In this document: positions 17,987 through 26,997 of the stretch, piece after piece
Layout: each line of letters starts with the position of its first letter
How positions within the stretch are numbered: position 1 is the stretch's first letter
Assembly (NCBI RefSeq): GCF_006715005.1
Contig: NZ_VFMJ01000001.1
Span: 3,038,001 to 3,102,000 of the forward strand
Direction of reading: 5' to 3'
DNA: 64,000 bases
DNA from: Serratia marcescens
GTDB lineage: Bacteria; Pseudomonadota; Gammaproteobacteria; Enterobacterales; Enterobacteriaceae
Translations under genes and position numbers: made by a program
Notes under the pieces: generated by a model
Database searches by the model: none
What the model was told of the DNA's origin: nothing
Seen by the model: only the letters and a program-made list of their open reading frames with translations

Positions 17987-19027
17987 GTGAGGCATTTATC
18001 ACGGAATGTCAAATTGTCATCGTTAGGTCTAACGCTTGATTTATCTAATTTTAACCTCAAAGATATAATCACAAAAAGTAAGTTCACGATTTACAATCAA
18101 GAAATCAGTCCGTATATAGTAAAAAGCATTGCAGAAGAAAATATTCGCAAACAGCTAGCCAATGACGGCAATGTTTATTCAGAGTTGTCATGGTTTTCTG
18201 AAAGGCAAAAATACGGATATTTATTAATGCGTAATTGTTTTTCGACCACAGCACTCCCCCCTACTCCTTGCAATGATGAAGCACCTGATACCAGTTTATG
18301 GATTGAACCCGCGTCAACGTTAATGGCCCTGCTAGGTGTTACGGGACACACCGTTTCCTCTTACCTGAATGAAATGCAAGGCCGATTGGCGCATATGGTT
18401 ATGCCTGCAAAAAACAATGAAAAGTCTTGGGTTCGCTCTACAAAGTCGTTATCTCCACATACTGAAGTCGTCAATGGCCACTGGTCGGAAATGCTGCCTG
18501 ACGATACTCAAAATCAGATTATTGCTCCTGAGGTTTTTGCACTGGCGTGTTTGAGAAACCCGATTCAAGCGGCAACAACAATTTGGTCATTGGATGACAT
18601 TCTTAACAATTTAAGCTATTCGACCATAGAACAGCTAATGCGGCCTGAATATATCGCCAATAGCCAATCCAGTTTTGACGTTGACTCAAAAATAGAGAAT
18701 GTCAGTGTTATTGGGGATATCAACGGCAGATTGGTGATTAGATACAGCAATTCTAAGCTTGTCGGGATCAACGATGCCGCTAATGAAGCACTGGAAAAAC
18801 TCAGAAAGCATCTTTCTGATCCCCAATATATCAACAAAGTTGTTTTGCAGCCTGGCGACATCCTCATCATCAACAACAGGATTGCCCTGCATGGGAGGGA
18901 TAATCTTTCCGGTTCGGCAAATTATGATGGGAATGATCGCTGGTTAATTAGAATGTATGGCTTTTCACATAGTTCGTGGAAAAAACTTAAACACCTCCCA
19001 GAAAAACAACACGTTGTTTTAGCTTGA
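17987..19027 (+). CDS. 2-oxoglutarate/Fe(II) oxygenase, VioC/clavaminate-synthase-like
   Basis: 346 residues from a GTG start 7 bases after GGAGA. The TauD/clavaminate synthase fold is indicated by the iron ligands H158-x-E160 (SPHTEV), distal H302 (ALHGRDN) and 2OG-binding arginines in DRWLIRMYG (318/322). HxE instead of HxD, and this spacing, are typical of the arginine/asparagine beta-hydroxylases VioC, OrfP and AsnO. It probably hydroxylates a free amino acid or a small derivative. First gene of a rightward group; AT-rich, as if acquired. Substrate unknown. Confidence 0.85.
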   Translation: MRHLSRNVKLSSLGLTLDLSNFNLKDIITKSKFTIYNQEISPYIVKSIAEENIRKQLANDGNVYSELSWFSERQKYGYLLMRNCFSTTALPPTPCNDEAPDTSLWIEPASTLMALLGVTGHTVSSYLNEMQGRLAHMVMPAKNNEKSWVRSTKSLSPHTEVVNGHWSEMLPDDTQNQIIAPEVFALACLRNPIQAATTIWSLDDILNNLSYSTIEQLMRPEYIANSQSSFDVDSKIENVSVIGDINGRLVIRYSNSKLVGINDAANEALEKLRKHLSDPQYINKVVLQPGDILIINNRIALHGRDNLSGSANYDGNDRWLIRMYGFSHSSWKKLKHLPEKQHVVLA

Positions 19028-19046
19028 TTGATAAGGATTAATTAAA

Positions 19047-20270
19047 ATGTTCTCACCATTAGTGGGCAGTGACAGACTTTTAGATACAAACGGGCATCCC
19101 ATTCAATTCAGAAAGGGAAAGGGATACCGAATCGAAGATACTAACGGCAATGAGTATTTGGATTTCGTTTTAGGTATCGGGCCCGTTATATTAGGACACA
19201 GCCATCCCGATTTTAATAAAAAATTGAGTGATGCTCTCTGTTTGGGATTGTCTTTCCCTGGATTCGGTGAGGTGCACAGCCTGCTGTCCGACCTGTTTGA
19301 AAGTGTCTATGTCGGTTCTAAAGTTATCTCCTTATTTAAAACCAGCTCTGAGGCCGTAACGGCATCGTTCCGGTGCGCAATGATGGAAACCGAGCGCAAA
19401 AAGATCCTGAGGTGCGGTTTCTTGGGATGGCATGACGCCCAGCTCTATATGTCGCCGAGCTGGCATGAAGCCTTGGGCAGCGCTAAAAGAAATGATTTAC
19501 GTTATGTAAAAGGCATGCGCGGCGTCACCGGTGAAGAGGCCGTTTTCAACTGGATTAATGGCGATCTGTCTGAATTGGATAAACTGCTTCAGGAACATGG
19601 AAGCGACATTGCCATATTTGCACTGGACGTGTATCAATTGGCTTTTTTCCCCGAGGAGAAGATTAAGTCTGCAATAGAGATGTGCAAGGCTTATGGCATA
19701 AAAGTACTGTTGGATGAAACGAAAACGGCGGGAAGAACCAACCCTGGCGGTTATTTGGCGAACAACCCAGATTTCGATCCTGATTATGTGGTGTTAGGTA
19801 AGGCAATAGGAAATGGCTTGCCTCTTGCTGTTCTGATCGGGAAACCTGACAGCATTGCTATCTATCGCGAAGCGCGTATCGGCGGAACGCACACCAAAGA
19901 AATCCTTTCCTCCCATGCGGCCCTTGCCGTGGCGGAAATCATGAAAGAGTGCGATGGTTATAACCTGATTTCACAGGCCGGTGGGGCTATCGTGACGACG
20001 TTGAACTCTGCCTTTAAAGAAGCTGGCGCCGATAATCTATTGATGGCTAAACCACTTTTCAATAACGCTCTTTTTGACCTGGTGTTTAGTCAAGATCTGG
20101 TCAATGACGCTATGCAGAGAGGCCGTTTGAAGAGTGAGCTTATGCGGAATGGTTTGTTGATTATGGAGGGGCACAACTCCTTTGTCAGCTTGGCCCATAG
20201 CAACCTGAATCATGACGAGCTCTTTTCCCTGGCCCATAAATCGGCAAAAAACTGGGTAGCCGCCATGTAG
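19047..20270 (+). CDS. class III PLP aminotransferase, glutamate-semialdehyde-aminomutase-like
   Basis: 407 residues, 19 bases after the oxygenase gene, behind an AAGGA ribosome site. Fold-type I, class III: catalytic lysine K252 in VLGKAIGNGLPL, PLP-ring aspartate in LLDETKTAGR (D223), and the GGTHTKE phosphate-cup stretch. The closest known theme is HemL-like aminomutases and secondary-metabolism transaminases. With the oxygenase it may make a beta-hydroxy or rearranged amino acid; the reaction is inference. Confidence 0.85.
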   Translation: MFSPLVGSDRLLDTNGHPIQFRKGKGYRIEDTNGNEYLDFVLGIGPVILGHSHPDFNKKLSDALCLGLSFPGFGEVHSLLSDLFESVYVGSKVISLFKTSSEAVTASFRCAMMETERKKILRCGFLGWHDAQLYMSPSWHEALGSAKRNDLRYVKGMRGVTGEEAVFNWINGDLSELDKLLQEHGSDIAIFALDVYQLAFFPEEKIKSAIEMCKAYGIKVLLDETKTAGRTNPGGYLANNPDFDPDYVVLGKAIGNGLPLAVLIGKPDSIAIYREARIGGTHTKEILSSHAALAVAEIMKECDGYNLISQAGGAIVTTLNSAFKEAGADNLLMAKPLFNNALFDLVFSQDLVNDAMQRGRLKSELMRNGLLIMEGHNSFVSLAHSNLNHDELFSLAHKSAKNWVAAM

Positions 20271-20383
20271 TTAATGATTTAATCGTTAGACATCGGTTAT
20301 TTTGCCCCGTTTAAGACATCTCTTATGATGCATTTTAATGTTTTATTGGTGACATCATTTTAATTCAAAGTGAGCTTGACGTT

Positions 20384-20926
20384 ATGAAAAATGAAATTTA
20401 CAGTTTATTGGAAAACTACCAAACCAACTATGAGAAGGAGCAAGAACATAAGCTGAATATGTTGAGTATTCTGCAAAGCCGAGATGATGTATTATTTGAG
20501 ACCTCTAAACTTGGGCATTTTACGGCATCCGCCTGGGTATTAAACCATGATAAGACTAAAGTATTGCTGACGCTGCATGCAAAGTTAAATCGGTGGTTCC
20601 AACTGGGCGGGCACATCGAGCGCAGCGATAAAACATTTTTAGACGCCTGCCTAAGAGAGGCGCAGGAAGAAAGCGGTATCCAGAACATAGCGGCTGACGG
20701 GGCCTTTGTGATTGATATCGACATACATCCAATACCTGAAAACCCTAAAACCGCAGCCCATCTTCATTATGATATCACCCTGTGTTTGATCGCAGATAAA
20801 CACGCCGAGACAGCGCTTTCCAAAGAATCGACGAAATTGGAATGGATACCCATTAGTGAAGTCAAATCCATCACCGACGATCCTGCCGTGGTGCGCATGG
20901 CAGAAAAAACAATGCTGCTATCTTAG
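20384..20926 (+). CDS. Nudix hydrolase
   Basis: 180 residues. A Nudix box is visible at residues 75-99 (GGHIE ... REAQEESGI), with a slightly lengthened first half as in the GGHIE subgroup. N-terminal helix, then the usual strands (WVLNHDKTKVLLTLH, WFQLGG). These enzymes cleave nucleoside diphosphates linked to another moiety; the target here is unknown. It follows the aminotransferase by 113 bases and is closed by an intrinsic terminator. Confidence 0.85.
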   Translation: MKNEIYSLLENYQTNYEKEQEHKLNMLSILQSRDDVLFETSKLGHFTASAWVLNHDKTKVLLTLHAKLNRWFQLGGHIERSDKTFLDACLREAQEESGIQNIAADGAFVIDIDIHPIPENPKTAAHLHYDITLCLIADKHAETALSKESTKLEWIPISEVKSITDDPAVVRMAEKTMLLS

Positions 20927-20942
20927 CCAATGGGTATATTTT

Positions 20943-20962
20943 GGGGCAACAGGCCCCTTTTT
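20943..20962 (+). terminator. intrinsic terminator after the Nudix gene
   Basis: GGGGC/GCCCC stem with a five-base loop (AACAG), directly followed by five T's. It ends the oxygenase-aminotransferase-Nudix transcript, so the next gene needs read-through or its own promoter. Confidence 0.75.
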
Positions 20963-21048
20963 CGCCTTTCGCGGCGTTTTTCGAGCGTCTTTTCAAGGGC
21001 ATTTTTACGGACCATACAACCACTAACTAATTGATATGGAATGGAATA

Positions 21049-21870
21049 GTGAACGAATTGGAATTCAGCGGTTTATTACAAAAAGTTAAAGAGATCGCCT
21101 TGTCCTCCTTCTCAATAATTGAAGGCAAAAAAAATGAAGTGACGTTTTTTGAAAAGAAGGATTTCAGCATTGTGAGTGAGGCCGATGTGGAAACAGAGGC
21201 GTATATAAGGGAGAGACTACAGGCATTAACCCCTGATATCCCCGTTTATGGCGAGGAGCTGGGCTGTGAGATTGCCGATGACTGCCAGTTATATTGGCTG
21301 ATAGATCCTATAGACGGCACGACCTGGTATAAGTTAGGCATCCCGGTATATGGCTCCCTCATCGCTTTAGTCAAAGAAGGAGAGCCGGTGATGGGCACCA
21401 TCGGTTTACCCGCAATCAATACTCTAGTGTATGCCGGAAAAAACGAAGGGTGCTTTATCCATACGGGTGAAAATAGTGTCAGGAGATTGTTCACTGAGGC
21501 GGATCAGACCGAAGCGACGCGGGTAGAACAAGCGACAATAACAGCATCAGGTATCCATGGCACCTCGACATGGCTTGAGAACGGCGACACGCCCTGGAAT
21601 CTCATTGCCGTGCTGGAAAGTGCGAAATTATTCAAGTTCTCAGGGGACTGTATCCAGCATGTATCCGTATTCAATGGTTCATCGGATGCGGCGATTGATA
21701 CGATAATGAAACCCTGGGACAGTGCGGCCATCATTATTTGTGCAAGAGAAGCCGGCTTCACCGTTATGGATCTTAATGGCAACCAGCAAGGAATATTAGC
21801 AAGCGGTAATTTGTTGACCGCCAAAAATGCACATTTGGCTAAAGAGCTTATTAAGCTGTTACAGGCTTGA
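21049..21870 (+). CDS. inositol-monophosphatase/CysQ-family phosphatase
   Basis: About 273 residues. I take the GTG at 21049, close behind GGAATGGA; a TTG at 21031 is the alternative. The metal-dependent phosphatase signature is complete: GEE (69-70), DPIDGTT (86-92) and PWD (D224). Members dephosphorylate inositol phosphate, 3'-phosphoadenosine nucleotides, histidinol phosphate or pathway sugars. Its place in the AT-rich island suggests a phosphorylated pathway intermediate, which is inference. Confidence 0.85.
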   Translation: MNELEFSGLLQKVKEIALSSFSIIEGKKNEVTFFEKKDFSIVSEADVETEAYIRERLQALTPDIPVYGEELGCEIADDCQLYWLIDPIDGTTWYKLGIPVYGSLIALVKEGEPVMGTIGLPAINTLVYAGKNEGCFIHTGENSVRRLFTEADQTEATRVEQATITASGIHGTSTWLENGDTPWNLIAVLESAKLFKFSGDCIQHVSVFNGSSDAAIDTIMKPWDSAAIIICAREAGFTVMDLNGNQQGILASGNLLTAKNAHLAKELIKLLQA

Positions 21871-21875
21871 GAGGC

Positions 21876-21920
21876 GGTTCCCCGCAGAATCCCGATTTTG
21901 CGCACGCCCTGCGGGGAACC
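21876..21920. terminator. strong stem-loop after the phosphatase gene
   Basis: Perfect 12-bp inverted repeat GGTTCCCCGCAG/CTGCGGGGAACC with a 21-base loop, starting 5 bases after the stop codon. No T-tract follows, so it may be a Rho-type end, an mRNA-stabilising hairpin or part of the island boundary. Confidence 0.55.
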
Positions 21921-21946
21921 CACCCGGGAGCGGTATCACCGCCCTC

Positions 21947-21957
21947 CTACGCCAAAC
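21947..21957 (+). repeat. 11-bp direct repeat, right copy
   Basis: CTACGCCAAAC, identical to 16142-16152 and in the same orientation. Just to its right the base composition returns to the GC-rich backbone and dld begins. Confidence 0.5.
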
Positions 21958-22095
21958 AGGCGTTACTGATAAACAACCTGACCGCTGGCCAAAAGCAAAA
22001 ACGCTTCCCCTGGAACGCCGCCATTGACATATTATTGCCATACGCCACTTCGGCACCGTAGCTAAAACAGCGGAGATGACAGGGAGACAGGCAGC

Positions 22096-23802
22096 ATGCA
22101 GTCAGGCAATCAGGCATTTCTCAACCAGCTTAAAGACATCGTCGGCGGCCCGCAGTTGTTGACCGGCGATCGCAACACCGAGCGGTATCGCAAGGGGTTC
22201 CGCTCCGGCGAAGGCCAGGCGCTGGCGGTGGTGTTTCCCACCAGCCTGCTGCAGCTGTGGCGCATTTTGCAGGCCTGCGTGGCCGCCGACAAAATCGTCA
22301 TCATGCAGGCCGCCAATACCGGCCTGACCGAAGGGTCAACCCCCAGCGGCAACGACTATGATCGCGACATCGTCATCGTCAGCACCCTGCGCCTCGACCA
22401 TATTCAGGTGCTGGACAACGGCAAGCAGGTGGTCGGCTTCCCCGGCAGCACCCTGCACCACCTCGAGAAATTGCTCAAACCCTACGGCCGCGAACCGCAT
22501 TCGGTGATCGGATCCTCCTGCATCGGCGCCTCGGTGATCGGCGGCGTGTGCAACAACTCCGGCGGCTCGCTGGTGAAACGCGGCCCGGCCTATACCGAAA
22601 TGGCGCTGTACGCCCAGCTCGGGGAAGACGGCCAGCTGCGCCTGGTCAACCATCTGGGCATCCGGCTTGGCGACACGCCGGAAGAGATCCTCACCCGGCT
22701 GGAAAAAGGCGACTATCGCCCGACAGACGTCGAGTACGGCGAGCTGCGCGCCTCGGATAACGAGTACGCCAGCCGGGTGCGCGACGTCGATGCCGACACC
22801 CCTTCCCGCTTCAACGCCGACAAACGCCGTCTGTACGAGGCCTCCGGCTGCGCCGGCAAGCTGGCGGTGTTCGCGGTGCGGCTCGACACCTTCGAGAAAG
22901 AGGGCAAAGAGCAGGTGTTCTATATCGGCACCAACGACACCGCGGTGCTGACCGAACTGCGCCGCCACATGCTGAGCCAGTTCGAAAACCTGCCGGTGGC
23001 CGGTGAGTATATGCACCGCGATATCTTCGACATCGCCGAGGTGTACGGCAAAGACACCTTCATGATGATCGACAAGCTCGGCACCGATCAAATGCCGCGC
23101 TTCTTCACCCTGAAAGGCCGCATGGACGCCAGCCTCAACAAGCTGCCGCTGCTGCCGCACAACCTGACCGATCGGCTGATGCAGGGCCTGAGCCATCTGG
23201 CACCGAGCCACCTGCCGAAGCGCATGAAGGATTACCGCGAACGTTTCGAACATCACCTGCTGCTAAAGATGGCCGGCCCCGGCGTAGACGAGGCGCAGCG
23301 CTACCTGACCGAGTACTTCGCCCAGGCCGAGGGCGCTTTCTTCGCCTGCACGCCTGACGAAGGCAAAAAGGCCTTCCTGCACCGCTTCGCTGCCGCCGGC
23401 GCCGCCGTGCGCTACCATGCGGTGCACGCCGATAAGGTAGAGGATATTCTGGCGCTGGATATCGCCCTGCGCCGCAACGACACCGACTGGTTCGAAACCC
23501 TGCCACCGGAGATCGACAGCCAGCTGGTGCATAAGCTGTATTACGGCCACTTTATGTGCCACGTCTTCCATCAGGACTACGTGGTGAAAAAAGGCGTCGA
23601 CAGCCACGCGCTGAAGGAAAAGATGCTCGAGATCCTTAACCGGCGTGGCGCCGAGTACCCGGCGGAGCATAACGTCGGCCACCTGTACCACGCCAAGGCG
23701 GATCTGCAGGCGTTCTACCGCACAGCCGATCCGACCAACAGCTTCAACCCCGGCATCGGCAAAACCAGCAAACGCAAAGGCTGGGCCGAAGACCCCCGCT
23801 AA
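22096..23802 (+). CDS. dld: quinone-dependent D-lactate dehydrogenase
   Basis: 568 residues (E. coli Dld 571). Peripheral membrane FAD enzyme that oxidises D-lactate to pyruvate and feeds the quinone pool. The FAD-binding PCMH-type half (VIMQAANTGLTEGSTP, SVIGSSCIGASVIGGVCNNSGGSL) and the membrane-binding and cap C-terminal region (HNVGHLYHAKADLQAFYR...NSFNPGIGKTSK) are intact. Strong ribosome site (AGGGAGACAGG). Confidence 0.97.
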   Translation: MQSGNQAFLNQLKDIVGGPQLLTGDRNTERYRKGFRSGEGQALAVVFPTSLLQLWRILQACVAADKIVIMQAANTGLTEGSTPSGNDYDRDIVIVSTLRLDHIQVLDNGKQVVGFPGSTLHHLEKLLKPYGREPHSVIGSSCIGASVIGGVCNNSGGSLVKRGPAYTEMALYAQLGEDGQLRLVNHLGIRLGDTPEEILTRLEKGDYRPTDVEYGELRASDNEYASRVRDVDADTPSRFNADKRRLYEASGCAGKLAVFAVRLDTFEKEGKEQVFYIGTNDTAVLTELRRHMLSQFENLPVAGEYMHRDIFDIAEVYGKDTFMMIDKLGTDQMPRFFTLKGRMDASLNKLPLLPHNLTDRLMQGLSHLAPSHLPKRMKDYRERFEHHLLLKMAGPGVDEAQRYLTEYFAQAEGAFFACTPDEGKKAFLHRFAAAGAAVRYHAVHADKVEDILALDIALRRNDTDWFETLPPEIDSQLVHKLYYGHFMCHVFHQDYVVKKGVDSHALKEKMLEILNRRGAEYPAEHNVGHLYHAKADLQAFYRTADPTNSFNPGIGKTSKRKGWAEDPR

Positions 23803-23815
23803 GACCGCCCGATAG

Positions 23816-23840
23816 GCCCGCCGCCGCACCCGGCGCGGGC
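23816..23840 (+). terminator. stem-loop after dld
   Basis: GCCCGC/GCGGGC stem around a GC-rich 13-base loop, followed by TTCCTCCTCC. A weak intrinsic terminator or message end. Confidence 0.4.
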
Positions 23841-23932
23841 TTCCTCCTCCCAGCCTGCCTCATCGCGATCTTTCTGCGCCCTTAAAGATGCATTTTTATT
23901 GCAACTTATAAAATTCCCGATTACCATTCATC

Positions 23933-23951
23933 GCAAATGAGAATCAATTAC
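23933..23951. promoter_or_regulatory. Fur-box-like site before the PAS gene
   Basis: GCAAATGAGAATCAATTAC matches the 19-bp Fur consensus GATAATGATAATCATTATC at 13 positions, including the core ATGAxAATCA. It is 71 bases before the PAS-protein start codon. Iron control of the PAS/diflavin pair is a reasonable but untested inference. Confidence 0.45.
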
Positions 23952-24021
23952 AAAACTGTCATGACGGATACATGACGTCCGCCGTGGCATTCACCGCGAA
24001 GTTAATGAGAAGGAACCTACC

Positions 24022-24447
24022 ATGAGTCAGACCCTCGATTCCGCCCAGCTGTTGGCCGCGCTGGATAAAGTGATGGTGATCTCCACCACCGATCTGCAGG
24101 GCACCATCACCTACGTCAACGATCTGTTTTGCCAGCTGACCGGTTTTTCCCGGGAAGAGCTGGTGGGCCAGCCCCACAGCATCGTGCGTCACCCTTCCGT
24201 GCCGAAAGCGGTTTATAAAGCGATGTGGGACACCATCAAGGCGGGCGGCATCTGGACCGGCATCATCCCGAACGTCGGCAAGGGCGGCGTCTTGTACGTG
24301 GTCGACACCACGGTGCAGCCGCTGTATGACGCCCAGGGCAATATCGAGGCCTATATCAGCATCCGCCGCGTGATCAACGATCTGATGACCGACTTCGAAT
24401 CGGTGGAATTCGCCAAAGAACAGTTCGACAACCACTACGACAAGTAA
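24022..24447 (+). CDS. single PAS-domain protein, Aer-like
   Basis: 141 residues made almost entirely of one PAS fold of the Aer/PAS_3 kind: TDLQGTITYVNDLFCQLTGFSREELVGQPHSIVRHP, the WDTIKAGGIWTGIIPNVGKGG strand pair, and a C-terminal RRVIND strand. No output domain. Aer-type PAS domains bind FAD, so a redox role is likely. It precedes the diflavin reductase by 5 bases, so the two are probably translated together. Confidence 0.85.
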   Translation: MSQTLDSAQLLAALDKVMVISTTDLQGTITYVNDLFCQLTGFSREELVGQPHSIVRHPSVPKAVYKAMWDTIKAGGIWTGIIPNVGKGGVLYVVDTTVQPLYDAQGNIEAYISIRRVINDLMTDFESVEFAKEQFDNHYDK

Positions 24448-24452
24448 CCACC

Positions 24453-25976
24453 ATGGCCGACCTTATCGAACGCATCCTGATTGGTTACGGTTCGGAGTCG
24501 GGCAACGCCCGGGCGCTGGCGATGCGCCTGGGTGAACAAAGCAGCCTGCAACCCTACCGCCCCGTCGTGAAAGAACTCAACGCCATCCAGCCCGCCGATG
24601 TGGGCGAGCGTGATGCCCTGCTGATCGTCTCGAGCTCATTTGGCGACGGCGAACCGCCCGCCAACGCCGAGCGTTTTTCCGACGCGCTGGCGCAATGGCC
24701 GGCTCCCTCCCGGTTGCGCTACGCCATCTTCGGTCTCGGCGACACCGCGTACCCGCATTTCTGCGGCTTCACGCAGGCGCTGGATGCGCGCCTGACGCAA
24801 TACGGCGCCCGCACCATCGTCAATCGCGTCGACGCCGACGTTAACTTCGAACCGTTCTTCGCAACCTGGCTGACGACGCTGGAGAAGGTGCTGGCCGGTG
24901 ATGCCCAGGCCGGCCGCGATTTGCATCTGCGCGTGACCGCCTACGGTGAAGACCATGCGTTCAGCGCCGCCCTTCTCGAACGGCGGCCGCTCAGCGCACG
25001 CACGCCGCAGGCCTGGCATCTGCGGCTCAATATCGCCGGCAGCGGCATCGTTTACCGGGCGGGAGATACCGTCTATCTGTTGCCGGAGAACGACGAAGGA
25101 TTATTGACCCGGCTGGCTGACTGGCTCGGCAGGCCGGAGGCCGCCGACGCGCTGCGCCGCCGGGAGCTGCGCCAACTCAGCAAAACGACGCTGCGCGAAC
25201 TGGCGCAATTGGCCGACAGCGAAGATCTCAAAGGCTTGCTCAAGATCCGCCAGCGCAAAGCCCTGGAGAGCTATCTGTACGGCGCCGATCTGCTGGACGT
25301 GCTGCACGATTTTTGCTCGTCGCAGACGGTCACGCTGGAGAATCTGTTGGCGCTGCTGCCCGTTTGCCTGCCGCGCGCCTACTCCATCGCTTCGGCAACG
25401 CGGGAAGAGAGCCTCGATCTGTGCGTGCGCGACGTACATTATGAACGCGGCGGCCGCACCCGGCGCGGCACGGCGACCGGCTGGCTGCTCAACCACCCCG
25501 GCCCTTTCCGCCTCTTCTGCCGCGCCAACCCCGGCTTTTACCTGCCGCGCGATACCACTGTGCCGGTGCTGCTTATCGGCACCGGCACCGGCATCGCGCC
25601 CTTGATAGGCTTGCTGCGCGAAATGGCCGCCCAGGGCGAACAGCGCGAAACCGTGCTGATCTTCGGCGAAAAACGGCGCGATGAAGATTTTCTGTATCAC
25701 GAGGAATTGGCTGCACTGAACGCGGCGGGCGTGCTCACGCGGCTCATCACCGCCTTCTCGCGCGACGCCGCCGCCAAATACTATGTGCAGCATGCTATCG
25801 GCGATCATGCCGATGCCATCAGCGGCCTGCTGCGGCGGGGCGCGCATGTCTACCTGTGCGGCAATCGCCAGTATCTGGAACATGCCGTGGCGACGGCGCT
25901 GGAGCACGCCTGCGGGGCGGAAAACCTGTGGCAGACGCTGATTGAGCAGCAGCGCCTGCACCTGGAACTCTATTGA
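24453..25976 (+). CDS. diflavin reductase, CysJ/cytochrome-P450-reductase-like
   Basis: 507 residues in three parts: flavodoxin-like FMN domain (residues 8-145; YGSESGNA, SSFGDGEPP, FGLGDTAYPHFC), FAD/connecting domain (LPRAYSIASATRE) and NADPH domain (LIGTGTGIAPLIGLL, FGEKRRDEDFLY, VYLCGNRQ). It moves electrons from NADPH through FAD and FMN to an acceptor. No haem or sirohaem partner is nearby, unlike cysI. Paired with the PAS protein and convergent with an iron-siderophore importer; a ferric reductase role is possible. Confidence 0.88.
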   Translation: MADLIERILIGYGSESGNARALAMRLGEQSSLQPYRPVVKELNAIQPADVGERDALLIVSSSFGDGEPPANAERFSDALAQWPAPSRLRYAIFGLGDTAYPHFCGFTQALDARLTQYGARTIVNRVDADVNFEPFFATWLTTLEKVLAGDAQAGRDLHLRVTAYGEDHAFSAALLERRPLSARTPQAWHLRLNIAGSGIVYRAGDTVYLLPENDEGLLTRLADWLGRPEAADALRRRELRQLSKTTLRELAQLADSEDLKGLLKIRQRKALESYLYGADLLDVLHDFCSSQTVTLENLLALLPVCLPRAYSIASATREESLDLCVRDVHYERGGRTRRGTATGWLLNHPGPFRLFCRANPGFYLPRDTTVPVLLIGTGTGIAPLIGLLREMAAQGEQRETVLIFGEKRRDEDFLYHEELAALNAAGVLTRLITAFSRDAAAKYYVQHAIGDHADAISGLLRRGAHVYLCGNRQYLEHAVATALEHACGAENLWQTLIEQQRLHLELY

Positions 25977-25989
25977 GACAGGGTGGCGT

Positions 25990-26997
25990 TCATCGTTCCG
26001 CGCGCAGCAGCAAGGAGACGATGAACGCGCCCCCGAGCCCCGCCGTAATGATGCCGATGGGCAGCTCCTGATTGGGGATCAGGCTGCGGCTGAGCATGTC
26101 GCCACCGGTCAGCAGCATCGCCCCCAGCAGACCGCACATCGGCACGGACAAGCGGTGGCGCACGCCCACCAGGCGCCGGGCCAGATAAGGCACCATCAGC
26201 CCGACAAAACCGATCACGCCCGTCAGCGAAACGAGAAACGCCGTGGACAGTGCGCAGCACAGAAAGGTCTCGGTGCGCAGGCGCGCCACGTTGACCCCCA
26301 TCGAATGGGCGGTTTGCTCGCCCGCCAGCAACGCGTCCAGCGCCCGCCAACGCAGCGCCGTAAACCCGGCCAGCAGCACGAAACTCACCAACGGAATGAA
26401 CAGATTATCCCAACGCGCCAACCCCAGCCCGCCCAGCGACCAGAACAACACCGAACCGGCCGCCCGCTGATCGCCGGAAAACACCAGGTAGCTGGTGAGC
26501 GCGCTGAACAAAAACGAGACCGCCAGACCGCAGACGATCAGCTGCTCGGCGCGCCTGACCCGGCTGACGCGAAACAGGATCATCACTGCCATCGCGGACA
26601 AAACGCCGCCGGCGAAAGCGGACAGCGGCAACGTCAGCGCGCCCAGCGCATCGCCAAAGCGCGTGATGACCAGCACCGCGCCGGCGGAGGCACCGGAGGA
26701 GAGCCCAAACAAAAAAGGATCGGCCAGCTCATTGCGGGTGGTGGTCTGCAGCAGCGCGCCGGTCATCGCCAGCCCGGCACCGGTCAAGGCCGCCAACAAG
26801 GCCCTGGGCACCCGCAGTTGCACAACGATAGTGTCCAGCATGCCGGAAAGGGGCGCCGAACCGAGTCCTAACGCCGCAAACGCCTGCCGCCATGACAGCG
26901 CAACGCTGCCCAGCTGCAGGCTCCAGATCATTAACCCGCACAATACCGACAGCGCCAACGGCGCGAGCAGCATAAATCGCCGGGTCGGCGAGTTCAT
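25990..26997 (-). CDS. FecCD-family siderophore permease
   Basis: 335 residues, polytopic, with the FecCD landmarks RVPRALLAALTGAGLAMTGALLQ, NELADPFLFGLSSGASAGA and GFVGLMVPYLARRLVG. Last gene of a leftward ATPase-binding protein-permease operon; its start overlaps the binding-protein stop by 4 bases. Ends 14 bases from the convergent diflavin reductase gene. Confidence 0.88.
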   Translation of the reverse strand: MNSPTRRFMLLAPLALSVLCGLMIWSLQLGSVALSWRQAFAALGLGSAPLSGMLDTIVVQLRVPRALLAALTGAGLAMTGALLQTTTRNELADPFLFGLSSGASAGAVLVITRFGDALGALTLPLSAFAGGVLSAMAVMILFRVSRVRRAEQLIVCGLAVSFLFSALTSYLVFSGDQRAAGSVLFWSLGGLGLARWDNLFIPLVSFVLLAGFTALRWRALDALLAGEQTAHSMGVNVARLRTETFLCCALSTAFLVSLTGVIGFVGLMVPYLARRLVGVRHRLSVPMCGLLGAMLLTGGDMLSRSLIPNQELPIGIITAGLGGAFIVSLLLRAER

